Below, piece by piece: positions 7,520-15,083 of a stretch of DNA of 64,000 nucleotides. The notes beneath the pieces are model-generated. The model had not been told where the DNA came from. It worked only from the letters and a program-made list of their open reading frames with translations, and ran no database searches. Source of the stretch: an uncultured Eubacteriales bacterium. Its GTDB lineage: Bacteria > Bacillota > Clostridia > Oscillospirales > Oscillospiraceae. A program made the position numbers and the translations under genes. Position 1 is the first letter of the stretch; each line of letters begins with the position of its first letter. The stretch lies in NCBI GenBank assembly GCA_959602365.1, contig CAUGSS010000011.1, forward strand, positions 1-64,000, in the 5' to 3' direction.

Positions 7520-8388
7520 GGTTCCGCCTCCTGCAAAATATGATAGACCGTGTCCCGGATGATCTTGCCCGAGGTCACCGGGGCCACCTTGCCGGGCAGG
7601 GACAGGGCCCAGATCACCTTGACCCCCAGTCGGGCGGCGGCCTCAAAGTCCACCCCGCCGGGGCGGCTGGCCAGATCGATCACCAGGCAGTCCGGGGACA
7701 GGTCCTCCAGTTCTGCCTCTCCCAGCACCCGGGCGGGCACCGTGTTGACCACCAGATCATAGCTGCACAGCCACCCCTTCAGCTCCCCGGTGCGCTCGGC
7801 GCAGTAGCCATAGGCCTCAATCCAGGCCAGATCCTGATAGCTGCGGGCGGACACCGTGACCCGGGCCCCCAATCCCTTGAGCCGGTGGGAGAGCAGCTTG
7901 CCCAGTCTGCCGAAGCCAATCACCAGCACCCGGGCGCCGAAGAGGGTGGTGGGCAGCTCCTCCATGGCGATCTGGATGGCCCCCTCAGCTGTGGGCACAG
8001 CGTTTTTCACCGCCAGTTCCTCCCGGGCAAAGTAATCACAGACCGGGACGCCCTGCTCCCGGGCCAGGGCCTGGAGATCCTGGGACAGCTTGCCCCCGCA
8101 GAGGAGCTGGCCGGGACGCATGGCCTGCACCACGGAGGACAGGGGGACCTTCCGGTCGGAGAGAGGGGCATTCAGCATCCCCGCCTCTCCCGCCGCGGGC
8201 AGCGGCAGGATGACGCAGTCCGCCCGCTCAATCCCCTTCAGGGTATCGGAGCCGGACAGGTCCCCCTGCTCCGGCCGGAGCTCCATGGCGTAGGTCTGGG
8301 TCGTATGTCCATCCAATTGCAGCAGCTGGGCCAGCTTGACCTGCCGCAGATCTCCGCCGACCACCCAAAAATAATACTCTCGTTTCAA
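7516..8388 (-). CDS. spoVFA: dipicolinate synthase subunit A
   Basis: A 290-residue NAD(P)-binding subunit of dipicolinate synthase, oxidising the lysine-pathway intermediate hydroxytetrahydrodipicolinate to dipicolinate. The Rossmann motif VLVIGFGRLGKLLSHRLKGLG lies near residue 155-175; the N-terminal half has the family-typical ADCVILPLPA and LCGGK segments. The start is a TTG with a GGTG-type site before it; no ATG fits. Expression is expected from a mother-cell sigma factor; a CATAGAATG sequence at 8422-8430 (minus strand) resembles a -10, but I see no convincing -35. Confidence 0.95.
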   Translation of the reverse strand: MKREYYFWVVGGDLRQVKLAQLLQLDGHTTQTYAMELRPEQGDLSGSDTLKGIERADCVILPLPAAGEAGMLNAPLSDRKVPLSSVVQAMRPGQLLCGGKLSQDLQALAREQGVPVCDYFAREELAVKNAVPTAEGAIQIAMEELPTTLFGARVLVIGFGRLGKLLSHRLKGLGARVTVSARSYQDLAWIEAYGYCAERTGELKGWLCSYDLVVNTVPARVLGEAELEDLSPDCLVIDLASRPGGVDFEAAARLGVKVIWALSLPGKVAPVTSGKIIRDTVYHILQEAEP

Positions 8389-8589
8389 TCAGTCACACCA
8401 TCCTTTTCAAGTCGGCTAGGTCATTCTATGCGCCGGAACAGGATGTGACAATGAAACAGGTGCCCGGTTCGTCAAAAATCCGCCGGGGCGGCCAGGAAAA
8501 CCGAGGGCCGGACCGCCGGGGCGGCCAGATCCCCTCGGCCCGATTTTCCCCCTCCCTGTCACCGCGCGGCGGCCCGGGCCCGGCGCGGC

Positions 8590-8635
8590 AAAAAAAGCCG
8601 GGCGGGCCGCAGAGGCTGTGCTGCGGCCCGCCCGG
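8590..8635 (-). terminator. terminator of the SLOG-family gene
   Basis: A 15-bp perfect stem (8598-8612 with 8621-8635, 8-nt loop) followed on the minus strand by CTTTTTTT. It lies 28 bp past the stop codon of the leftward gene. One of the clearest intrinsic terminators in the window. Confidence 0.93.
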
Positions 8636-8663
8636 GGGAATTCCATATACGCTTGTTCCCGCG

Positions 8664-9176
8664 TCAAAATCCGGCCGGATCCAGCTGGATGACCTCCAGG
8701 GCGCGGCGGATGGCATAGAGCAGGGTGCTGCAGGTGCCGCCGCCGGGGCTGCCGTCATAGAGGGCGATCAACAGGCTGGAGCGGTCCACCATATAGCAAT
8801 TCCGGCGCTGCATGCAGTCCGGGGTGTAGTCCCTCTGGATCAGGGTCTCCAGATCGCACTGGGCCAGCAGCCGCCGGTAGCGCTCCTGCTGCCGGGGGTT
8901 CCAGCGGTCGGCCTGGCTCTGGCAGGGAATGGCGGCCTCCAGCACCACCTCCGGGTGGGCCTGTTTCAGCCGGAGCACCGCCTCACAGAAGAGCAGGTCG
9001 CCCCCCTGGGCCATGCCGGAGATGAAATGCCGGTATCCCCGTCCATAGGCCCGCTCCACCTGGCGGTCCAGCTCCTCCTGAAACCGCCGGCACCGGGGAT
9101 CCCATTCGTCCTCCCGCCAGGGCAGGCGGGCGGGACGGTGGCCGGTAAAACAGCAGGTAATATCCTCTCCAGGCAT
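8664..9176 (-). CDS. SLOG-fold protein (DUF1273 / YpsA-like)
   Basis: A 170-residue protein of the DUF1273 family in the SLOG superfamily of Rossmann-like nucleotide- or ligand-binding domains. Evidence: CCFTGHRPARLPW near residues 8-20, FISGMAQGGDLLFCEAVL around 54-71, and a late LIALYDGSPGGGTCSTLLYA where the glycine-rich loop would bind a nucleotide-like ligand. Relatives include YpsA, linked to growth and division in Bacillus, and SLOG domains in stress and phage-defence systems; none of this can be transferred safely. It is a single-gene unit with its own promoter and terminator. ATG preceded by GAGGTG. Confidence 0.8.
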   Translation of the reverse strand: MPGEDITCCFTGHRPARLPWREDEWDPRCRRFQEELDRQVERAYGRGYRHFISGMAQGGDLLFCEAVLRLKQAHPEVVLEAAIPCQSQADRWNPRQQERYRRLLAQCDLETLIQRDYTPDCMQRRNCYMVDRSSLLIALYDGSPGGGTCSTLLYAIRRALEVIQLDPAGF

Positions 9177-9244
9177 AGCGGCACCTCACTCATTGGTCTC
9201 ACATGGTGTTTCTCCCCGTCCGGAGCAGCCGGACGGTCTGAATT

Positions 9245-9273
9245 ATTGTAAGGCATTTCCCGCCGTCCGTCAA
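9245..9273 (-). promoter_or_regulatory. vegetative promoter of the SLOG-family gene
   Basis: Minus strand -35 TTGACG (9273-9268), 17 bp, -10 TACAAT (9250-9245), about 70 bp upstream of the start codon. Confidence 0.7.
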
Positions 9274-9305
9274 CCAAAACGGCCGGCAGCAATCCGGCAT
9301 CTCCC

Positions 9306-10013
9306 TCAGGGCAGGGCCTCCAACTGACGGCTGACCGTGCGGCAGCAGGCGGCCATCTGATCCAGCAGCAGCACGGCGGCCTCCAGGGTGCTCTGCCTCC
9401 GCCCCTCCCCGTCCACCGGGTAAAACTCCGCCACAGAGCAGAAATTGGTGAGCGGATCCGGCAGCAGCGTGGTCTCCGCCGCCAGACTGTGGCGGTATCG
9501 CCCCGCCTCTTCCTCCAGCGGGGTGAGCCGGAGTGTCAGCAGCCGGCCGCAGCCCTGCTCCAGCGAGGCCATGGCTCCCCGGACCTTCTCGGCCGCCTCC
9601 CGGGGCAGATCGGTCTTCAGCGACCAGGCCCGGGGGCTCTCCAGGGGGCGCTGGCCCAGGAAGAGCTGGGCCAGGCCGCCCTTGGCCCGCAGCTGCAGCT
9701 GGGCGGGACGGTTCAGCAAGAGGGTACAGCGGGCCTGGGTGATAAAAGACTCACCGGCATAGATGACATCGGTATTGACCCCGGTCTGGCTGAGCAGAAT
9801 GGTGCCGGAGGGATCATAGGTCATATCCCCGGCGGGCGTGGCAAACCCCTTTGGCCGCCTGCTCCAGCGTCGGATGGTGACCGGCGGGACGCCCTCCAGG
9901 GTGATCTTCTCCCCCGCCCGGATCTCCTCCCGCTCCGCCTCTGTGAGCCCTCCCCGCTCCCGCTCATACAGGGCGCACAGGGCGTCGGTCCACAAGTTCG
10001 GCTTCTGTGCCAT
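9306..10013 (-). CDS. unrecognised cytoplasmic protein
   Basis: A 235-residue protein with no signal peptide, no membrane segment and no motif I know. It opens MAQKPNLWTDALCALYERERGGLTEAEREEI and has a middle part with beta-type segments (TRRWSR-like, GDMTYDPSGTILLSQTG, AQLQLRAKGGLAQLFLG) and an alpha-helical C-terminus. The frame is open upstream to 10088, but the ATG at 10013 follows GGAAAGGGGGG and is preferred. The reading frame is GC-rich like its neighbours, which supports coding. It is not clearly in an operon; the AT-rich repeat locus at 10126-10323 lies next to its 5-prime end on the other strand. Confidence 0.65.
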   Translation of the reverse strand: MAQKPNLWTDALCALYERERGGLTEAEREEIRAGEKITLEGVPPVTIRRWSRRPKGFATPAGDMTYDPSGTILLSQTGVNTDVIYAGESFITQARCTLLLNRPAQLQLRAKGGLAQLFLGQRPLESPRAWSLKTDLPREAAEKVRGAMASLEQGCGRLLTLRLTPLEEEAGRYRHSLAAETTLLPDPLTNFCSVAEFYPVDGEGRRQSTLEAAVLLLDQMAACCRTVSRQLEALP

Positions 10014-10125
10014 TCGCTCGCACCCCCCTTTCCTTCCTGTTGCTTTCAGCATACTTCCCCCGGCGGCGCCTGTCAAGGGCGGGGCCATAACGAAATATTT
10101 TGGGCCGAATTTGCCGCCTTTTGCC

Positions 10126-10154
10126 TTGACAACACAAGATATCCGGCTTATATT
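10126..10154 (+). promoter_or_regulatory. near-perfect vegetative promoter facing the repeat pair
   Basis: TTGACA (10126-10131), exactly 17 bp, TATATT (10149-10154). No start codon with an adequate ribosome site follows; instead two 30-nt repeats begin 24 bp after the -10. The surrounding 180 bp is strikingly AT-rich for this genome. Predicted start of transcription is around 10161. Confidence 0.7.
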
Positions 10155-10177
10155 TTAAACAGAATACAAAATATTCC

Positions 10178-10269
10178 ACTACCTTAACCTATATAAGGGA
10201 TTGAAGCACTACTTTAGAAAGGAAGATTACTTCTTCCAGACTACCTTAACCTGTATAAGGGATTGAACC
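10178..10269 (+). CRISPR. two-repeat, one-spacer CRISPR-like array (or sRNA repeat pair)
   Basis: Two 30-nt direct repeats, 10178-10207 and 10240-10269, match at 28 positions (differences at the 14th and 29th). Each starts ACTACCTTAACCT, holds the dyad CCTTA...TAAGG, and ends GGGATTGAA plus two bases, very like the GATTGAAAC end of type I-B/III CRISPR repeats. The intervening 32 nt (10208-10239) has spacer length, giving a 62-bp period. The spacer itself contains a 6-bp hairpin GGAAGA/TCTTCC (10221-10237), which is unusual for captured DNA. No cas gene is present in the window. Either a stranded mini-array with an AT-rich leader and promoter, or a structured RNA with duplicated hairpins. Confidence 0.55.
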
Positions 10270-10276
10270 CAATCAA

Positions 10277-10323
10277 ATCAAAACCGCGGGCCATCCTTTT
10301 GACGGACGGCCTGCGGCTTTGAT
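10277..10323. terminator. long hairpin closing the repeat locus
   Basis: Positions 10277-10292 pair with 10308-10323 over 16 positions with one mismatch and one G-U pair (ATCAAA..CCGCGGGCC with GGCCTGCGG..TTTGAT). On the minus strand the stem is followed by TTTGATT; on the plus strand there is only CTTTGAT inside the arm. It probably ends the RNA started at 10161, but could also act on the other strand. Confidence 0.5.
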
Positions 10324-10422
10324 CTCATATGATCCTGTTGTCCGGCGCTGCCATCAGCCCATGAAAGCGGTCCGGCATGAGCCGTGGGGGGAGATCCGTG
10401 AAAAAAATCAGACGAAATGGGG

Positions 10423-10451
10423 TTGCATTTTCCTCTGAGCCGTGCTAGGAT
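10423..10451 (+). promoter_or_regulatory. promoter of the FMN riboswitch-ribU unit
   Basis: TTGCAT (10423-10428), 17 bp, TAGGAT (10446-10451), placing the transcript start about 15 nt before the riboswitch. Confidence 0.75.
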
Positions 10452-10470
10452 ATATTCGGAACAACTGAAC

Positions 10471-10657
10471 AGAGATGTCTTCAGGGCAGGGTGCAATTCC
10501 CGACCGGCGGTAAAGTCCGCGAGCCAGTTTTTGGTTGAATCGGTGTAACTCCGATACCGACAGTACAGTCTGGATGGAAGAAGATGTGTTGTATTTTCGC
10601 GCCTCTCCTATGAAATCGCAACACCTGAAAGGCATGGTCTTTCAGGTGTTTACTTTT
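10471..10657 (+). promoter_or_regulatory. FMN riboswitch (RFN element) with terminator
   Basis: The aptamer at about 10471-10587 has nearly every conserved RFN block: CTTCAGGGCAGGGTGCAAT, CCGACCGGCGGTA, AGTCCGCGAGCC, the CCGACAGTACAGTCTGGATG block and the closing GAAGAAGATG. It is followed by an intrinsic terminator, ACACCTGAAAG pairing with CTTTCAGGTGT (about 10621-10650), and a T-rich tail. FMN binding should end transcription and shut off the riboflavin transporter gene that follows. Confidence 0.97.
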
Positions 10658-10676
10658 TTCATAAGGAGCTACTACC

Positions 10677-11312
10677 ATGAAAACTGCAACCACTCCCCTC
10701 TCCGGCCAGCGCAGAGGACGTCTCTCCGTCCGCTCCCTGGCAGTCACCGCCATGCTCAGCGCCGTGGCCTTCGTGCTGATGTTCATTGAAATCCCCATCC
10801 CCATGCTGATCCCCAGCTTTGTGAAGATGGACATCTCCGACCTGCCCGCCCTGCTGGGGGCCTTCTCTCTGGGGCCGGTCTACGGCATCGTCATCGAGCT
10901 GCTGAAAAACCTGCTCCACATCATCTTCAAGGGCACCTCCAGCGCCTTTGTGGGGGAGCTGTTCAACTTCACCATGGGCGCCGTGTTCTGCCTGGCCGCC
11001 GGGCTGATCTACCACTTCAAGAAGGACCGGAAGGGGGCCGTCATCGGCAGCCTGGTGGGCTGCGCGGTCATGGCCGTACTCAGCGTCCCCTTCAACTATT
11101 TCCTGGTCTACCCGGCCTATGAGGTGTTTTACGGCATGCCCATGGAGGCCATCATCGGCGCCTATCAGGTCATCCTGCCCTCGGTGGACAACCTGCTGGA
11201 GTGCCTGCTGATCTTCAACCTGCCCTTCACCTTCTGCAAGGGGCTGATTGACGCCATCATCTGCTTTTTGATCTACAAGCCGCTCTCTCCCCTGCTCCAC
11301 GGGCAGAAGTGA
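10677..11312 (+). CDS. ribU: riboflavin ECF transporter S component RibU
   Basis: A 211-residue integral membrane substrate-binding subunit for riboflavin uptake, working with a shared energy-coupling module (EcfA/A'/T) encoded elsewhere. Five to six hydrophobic segments and the RibU signatures MFIEIPIP, KMDISDLPALLGAFSLGP and ELLKNLLH are visible. The FMN riboswitch directly upstream confirms the vitamin. ATG 18 nt after an AAGGAG site region (10661-10666). Single-gene unit with terminator at 11341. Confidence 0.96.
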   Translation: MKTATTPLSGQRRGRLSVRSLAVTAMLSAVAFVLMFIEIPIPMLIPSFVKMDISDLPALLGAFSLGPVYGIVIELLKNLLHIIFKGTSSAFVGELFNFTMGAVFCLAAGLIYHFKKDRKGAVIGSLVGCAVMAVLSVPFNYFLVYPAYEVFYGMPMEAIIGAYQVILPSVDNLLECLLIFNLPFTFCKGLIDAIICFLIYKPLSPLLHGQK

Positions 11313-11340
11313 TCTTTTAACCGAATACTTTCTGATGTCA

Positions 11341-11378
11341 GCGCGGGACGGCCACGAAGGCCCGTCCCGCGCTTTTAA
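11341..11378 (+). terminator. terminator after ribU
   Basis: GCGCGGGACGG pairs with CCGTCCCGCGC across a short loop, followed by TTTTAAT. Confidence 0.9.
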
Positions 11379-11423
11379 TCGGCTCGTTTTGACGTCTGTT
11401 CATATGAGAAAATGTGCATAAAA

Positions 11424-11452
11424 TTGACATTTTCCCAGCGAGATGGTAGGAT
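11424..11452 (+). promoter_or_regulatory. promoter of the zinc transporter operon
   Basis: TTGACA (11424-11429), 17 bp, TAGGAT (11447-11452). No Zur palindrome was recognised around it, although zinc repression is expected. Confidence 0.75.
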
Positions 11453-11474
11453 AGAACCCCTTGGAGGTGTTCCC

Positions 11475-12401
11475 TTGAAAAAAATGTTATCTTCCCTGCT
11501 GGCCCTGCTGCTGCTCGCCCTGCCCCTCTCCGGCTGTGCCGGAACCCAGTCTGGGTCGGAGAATGACAGCTCCCTCCGGGCGGCGGCCACCACCTACCCG
11601 GTCTATCTCTTCGCCCAGGCGGTCACCCAAGGGGTGGAGGGGGTGGAGGTCAGCCTGGTCATCGACCAGCAGGTGTCCTGCCTGCACGACTACACCCTGA
11701 CCATGCGGGATATGCGGGCGGTGGAGCAGGCCGACGTGCTGCTGATCAACGGCATGGGGCTGGAGGATTTTCTGGAGGACGTGCTGGAGGGCCGGACTGT
11801 GGTGGACTGCTCCCAGGGCATCCAGGCCCGGGAGCCGGAGGAGAGCCACGACGGCCACGACCACGGCAGCCTGGGCGACAGCCACAGCCACGACACCGAC
11901 CCCCACATCTGGATGGACCCCCGCAACGCCGCCGTGATGGTGCAGAACATCGCGGAGGGATTGGCAGAGCTGGATCCGGAGCACGCCCAGGCCTACCGGG
12001 ACAACGCCGCGGCCGCGGCCCGGGAGCTGACCGAATTCCGGGAGGAGATGCTCTCCCTGCTGGGGGGCGGGCACTATGACCTGATTACCTTCCACGACGG
12101 CTTCGGCTACTTTGCCGACAGCTTCAGCATGCACCTGCTGGCCGCCGTGGAGGAGGAGGAGGGCAGCGAGGCCTCCGCCAGGACCATTGTGGAGATCACC
12201 CATCTGGTGGCGGACAACGGCCTGCCCGCGGTGTTCACCGAAGTCAACGGCAGCGACGCCACCGCCCAGGTCATCTGCCGGGAGTGCGGCGTTGAGACCT
12301 ATCCCCTCAGCATGTGCATGAGCGGGGACGGGGGTGGGCTGGCGGCCTATGAGGAAGTCATCCGGGGCAATATTGAGACCATTATGGAGGCATATCAGTG
12401 A
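11475..12401 (+). CDS. znuA: zinc ABC transporter substrate-binding lipoprotein
   Basis: A 308-residue lipoprotein of the cluster A-I metal receptor family. The start is taken as the TTG at 11475 because GGAGGT lies 6 nt upstream; it gives KKMLSSLLALLLLALPLSGC, a clean signal peptide and lipobox. A His/Asp-rich loop (SHDGHDHGSLGDSHSHDTD, about residues 132-152) and DPHIWMDP are typical of zinc rather than manganese receptors. LITFHDGFGYFAD and the late FTEVNGSDATAQVI segments match the second lobe. First gene of a znuABC operon with 4-bp overlaps. Confidence 0.93.
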   Translation: MKKMLSSLLALLLLALPLSGCAGTQSGSENDSSLRAAATTYPVYLFAQAVTQGVEGVEVSLVIDQQVSCLHDYTLTMRDMRAVEQADVLLINGMGLEDFLEDVLEGRTVVDCSQGIQAREPEESHDGHDHGSLGDSHSHDTDPHIWMDPRNAAVMVQNIAEGLAELDPEHAQAYRDNAAAAARELTEFREEMLSLLGGGHYDLITFHDGFGYFADSFSMHLLAAVEEEEGSEASARTIVEITHLVADNGLPAVFTEVNGSDATAQVICRECGVETYPLSMCMSGDGGGLAAYEEVIRGNIETIMEAYQ

Positions 12402-13171
12402 GCAAACCCATCAAACACCAAAACTGCACCACCGGCTGCCAGGGCTCCTGCTGCCTGAAGGTGCAGGATCTCACCGTGGTGCGGGGGGACGAGGTCATCC
12501 TGGATCACGTCAGTTTCCACATGCACTGCGGCGAGCTCATCGCCCTGATCGGCCCCAACGGGGCGGGCAAGAGCTCCCTGTTCAAGAGCATTTTGGGGCA
12601 GATGAGCTGCAATGAGGGCACGATCTCCTTCCAGACCGCCGCCGGGGAGCACATGAAGCCCCGGATCGGCTATGTGCCCCAGAGCCCGGCCTTTGACCCG
12701 GGGGACCCGGTGAGCGTGCTGGACCTGTTCTCCGCCGCCATCTCCCGTTATCCCATCTGGCTGCCCACCCCCAAAAAACTGCGGCAGCGGGTGGCGGCCT
12801 GCCTGGAGCGGGTCAACGCCCAGGGGCTCATGGACAAGCGGGTGGGGGCCCTCTCCGGGGGCGAGGTGCAGCGGGTGCTGCTGGCCATGGCCCTGGAGCC
12901 GCTGCCCAACATCCTGATCCTGGACGAGCCCATGTCCGGGGTGGACGAGGCGGGGGAGCGGCAGCTTTTGAGCCTGCTGGACGAGATCCGCACCAACTAC
13001 GACCTGTCCATTTTGATCTCCACCCACGACTTTGCCACCCTCAAGCGGGTGGACAAGGTGATCCTGCTGAAAAAACAGGTGCTCCGCCAGGGGCCGCCCC
13101 TGCTGGTGCTCTCCTCCCCGGAGTTCAAGGCCCAGTTTCCGGAGCACGGGAGAGGAGGTGAGGGGCGGTGA
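12398..13171 (+). CDS. znuC: zinc ABC transporter ATP-binding protein
   Basis: A 257-residue ATPase. Walker A GPNGAGKSS, signature LSGGEVQRVLLAMAL and Walker B NILILDEPMSGVDEAG are all intact, with the switch histidine in ILISTHDF. It begins with a cysteine-rich leader (NCTTGCQGSCC) and has another Cys/His pair at FHMHCGEL, features seen in zinc ATPases of related clostridia and possibly a metal-sensing site. GTG start overlaps the znuA stop by 4 bp. Confidence 0.94.
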   Translation: MSKPIKHQNCTTGCQGSCCLKVQDLTVVRGDEVILDHVSFHMHCGELIALIGPNGAGKSSLFKSILGQMSCNEGTISFQTAAGEHMKPRIGYVPQSPAFDPGDPVSVLDLFSAAISRYPIWLPTPKKLRQRVAACLERVNAQGLMDKRVGALSGGEVQRVLLAMALEPLPNILILDEPMSGVDEAGERQLLSLLDEIRTNYDLSILISTHDFATLKRVDKVILLKKQVLRQGPPLLVLSSPEFKAQFPEHGRGGEGR

Positions 13172-14016
13172 ACGTCTGGTACGCCCTGGTGGACCTGCTG
13201 CCCTTCGAGTGGGCGGAGAGCGGCAGCATGTTCTTTATGAAAAACGCCCTGCTGGCCATCCTGGTGATCTCCCCCCTCTTCGGGCTGATGAGCACCATGG
13301 TGGTGCAGAGCCGGATGAGCTTCTTCTCCGACGCCCTGGGCCACAGCGCCTTTGCCGGCATCGCCATCGGCACCCTCTGCGGCCTGGCCGCCCCCACCTG
13401 GTGCGCGGTGGCCCTGGCGGTGGTGTTCGCCCTGCTGTTCAGCCTGGTGCGCCATCGCAGCGACCTGGCCAGCGACACGGTGATCGGGGTGTTCTCCTCC
13501 ACCGCGGTGGCCCTGGGCATCTTCCTGTCCACCCTGGGGGGAAGCAGCTTTACCAAATTCAACAGCCTGCTGGTGGGCGACATCCTCTCGGTCTCCCCCG
13601 CCCGGATCGGGCTGCTGGCCCTCATCCTGCTGGCGGTGGTCGTCCTCTGGGTGCTCTCCCTGAACCAGCTCACCCTGAGCGCCGTCCACCCCGCCCTGGC
13701 GGGCAGCCGGGGGGTGTCCCTGTTTGCGGTAGAGGCGGTGTTCAACTGCGCCGTTGCGGTGGTGGTCACCCTGACCATGACCTGGATCGGGCTGCTGGTC
13801 ATCAACTCCCTGCTCATCCTGCCCGGGGCCATGGCCCGGAACATCGCCAAAAATATGCGCCAGTACACCCTGTTCTCCCTGCTGGGGGCCCTCCTCGCCG
13901 GCATCGCCGGGCTGATGCTGTCCTACTATATCGGCTCCTCCGCCGGAGCCAGCATCACTTTGGTGCTGGCGGTGTTCTTCGCGGTCACCTTCTGCTTCCG
14001 CAAGAAGCGGCTCTAA
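13168..14016 (+). CDS. znuB: zinc ABC transporter permease
   Basis: A 282-residue ABC-3 family membrane protein with about eight hydrophobic segments. Family marks include SFFSDALGHSAFAGIAIG and LLVINSLLILPGAMARNIA. The GTG start overlaps the znuC stop by 4 bp, and a terminator follows 15 bp after the stop. Confidence 0.94.
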   Translation: MNVWYALVDLLPFEWAESGSMFFMKNALLAILVISPLFGLMSTMVVQSRMSFFSDALGHSAFAGIAIGTLCGLAAPTWCAVALAVVFALLFSLVRHRSDLASDTVIGVFSSTAVALGIFLSTLGGSSFTKFNSLLVGDILSVSPARIGLLALILLAVVVLWVLSLNQLTLSAVHPALAGSRGVSLFAVEAVFNCAVAVVVTLTMTWIGLLVINSLLILPGAMARNIAKNMRQYTLFSLLGALLAGIAGLMLSYYIGSSAGASITLVLAVFFAVTFCFRKKRL

Positions 14017-14030
14017 AATGGAAACAAACA

Positions 14031-14070
14031 AAAAAGCGCTTGAAAACCATTGGTTTCCAAGCGCTTTTTC
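14031..14070. terminator. bidirectional terminator, znuB / gpsA
   Basis: AGCGCTTG and CAAGCGCT close a 14-position stem with one mismatch, flanked by AAAAA on the left and TTTTT on the right, so it can stop both the rightward zinc operon and the leftward gpsA operon. Confidence 0.9.
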
Positions 14071-14081
14071 TATCTCATTGT

Positions 14082-15083
14082 TCAGATCCAGGAGTCCTCG
14101 GTCTCCTGCTTGCCATTCCGGTTCATCAGATTGCGCATGGCCTCGGCGGGGGTCAGCCCCTCGTAGAGCACGGAATAGGCCGCCTCGGTGATGGGCATCT
14201 CCACCCCGTGCTTGTGGGCCAGCTCCCGGGCGGTCTTGGCGGCATAGAAGCCCTCCACCACCGCGCCGATCTGCTTCACCGCCTCGTGGGGCTCCACCCC
14301 CTGGCCGATCAGGATGCCGCAGCGATGGTTGCGGGAGTGCATGGAGGTACAGGTGACGATCAGGTCCCCCACCCCGGTCAGGCCGGCAAAGGTGGCCTGC
14401 CGTCCGCCCAGGGCGACCCCCAGCCGGGCGATTTCGGTCAGGCCCCGGGTCATCAGCATGGCCCGGGTGTTGTCCCCGAACCCCATGCCGTCGCTGACGC
14501 CGGCACAGAGGGCGATGACATTCTTCAGCGCCGCCCCCAGCTCCGCCCCCACCACGTCGGAGGAGGTGTAGACCCGGAAGCGCTCGTTCATAAACAGCCG
14601 CTGGGCCAGCTCGGCGGCCTGCTGATCCCGGGAGGCTGCCACAATGGCGCTGGGCACCCCACGGCCCACCTCTTCGGCGTGGGTGGGGCCGCTGAGGGCC
14701 ACCACCGGGCACTTGCCCTGGGTCTCCTCCTCGATGGCCTCGGTCAGGCGCTTGGAGGTGCCCTCCTCAATGCCCTTGGCCACGCTGACCAGCACGGTGC
14801 CGGGGGTGACGATGTCCCTCAGCTTCCGGGCGGTGGTCCGGATGGCAAAGGAGGGGGTGGCCAGCACCACCATGTCGCAGCCCGCCGCGGCGTTCATATC
14901 CCAGGTGAGCCGGAGCTCTTTGGGCAGGGGCACGCCCTTGAGCATGGGGTTCTCCCCGGCGGAGCGGATGGCCTCATACTCCTCCTGAGTAAAGGACCAG
15001 AGGGCCACGTCGTGGCCATTCTCCAGCAGCACCAGGGACAGGGCGGTGCCCCAGCCTCCGCTGCCCAGTACACAGACTTTCAT
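14082..15083 (-). CDS. gpsA: glycerol-3-phosphate dehydrogenase [NAD(P)+]
   Basis: A 333-residue cytoplasmic enzyme reducing dihydroxyacetone phosphate to sn-glycerol-3-phosphate, the backbone for phospholipids. The Rossmann motif LGSGGWGTALS opens the protein; VALSGPTHAEEV, the catalytic-lysine region AALKNVIALCAGVSDGMGFGDN and LTGVGDLIVTCTS are all present. ATG overlaps the plsY stop by 4 bp, matching the logic of PlsY using its product. Confidence 0.97.
   Translation of the reverse strand: MKVCVLGSGGWGTALSLVLLENGHDVALWSFTQEEYEAIRSAGENPMLKGVPLPKELRLTWDMNAAAGCDMVVLATPSFAIRTTARKLRDIVTPGTVLVSVAKGIEEGTSKRLTEAIEEETQGKCPVVALSGPTHAEEVGRGVPSAIVAASRDQQAAELAQRLFMNERFRVYTSSDVVGAELGAALKNVIALCAGVSDGMGFGDNTRAMLMTRGLTEIARLGVALGGRQATFAGLTGVGDLIVTCTSMHSRNHRCGILIGQGVEPHEAVKQIGAVVEGFYAAKTARELAHKHGVEMPITEAAYSVLYEGLTPAEAMRNLMNRNGKQETEDSWI

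Noticed and set aside
8422..8460. Mother-cell sigma factor promoter for spoVFA (CATAGAATG as -10)
   Set aside because: The -10 resembles the SigK consensus, but no -35 at the right distance; too weak to annotate.
10178..10269. Insertion sequence or attachment-site repeats
   Set aside because: No integrase, transposase or target duplication nearby; spacing and ends fit CRISPR-like repeats better.
12997..14712. A 571-codon open frame across znuB and gpsA on the minus strand
   Set aside because: Crosses a strong terminator and the real convergent genes; part of it lies out of frame with gpsA.
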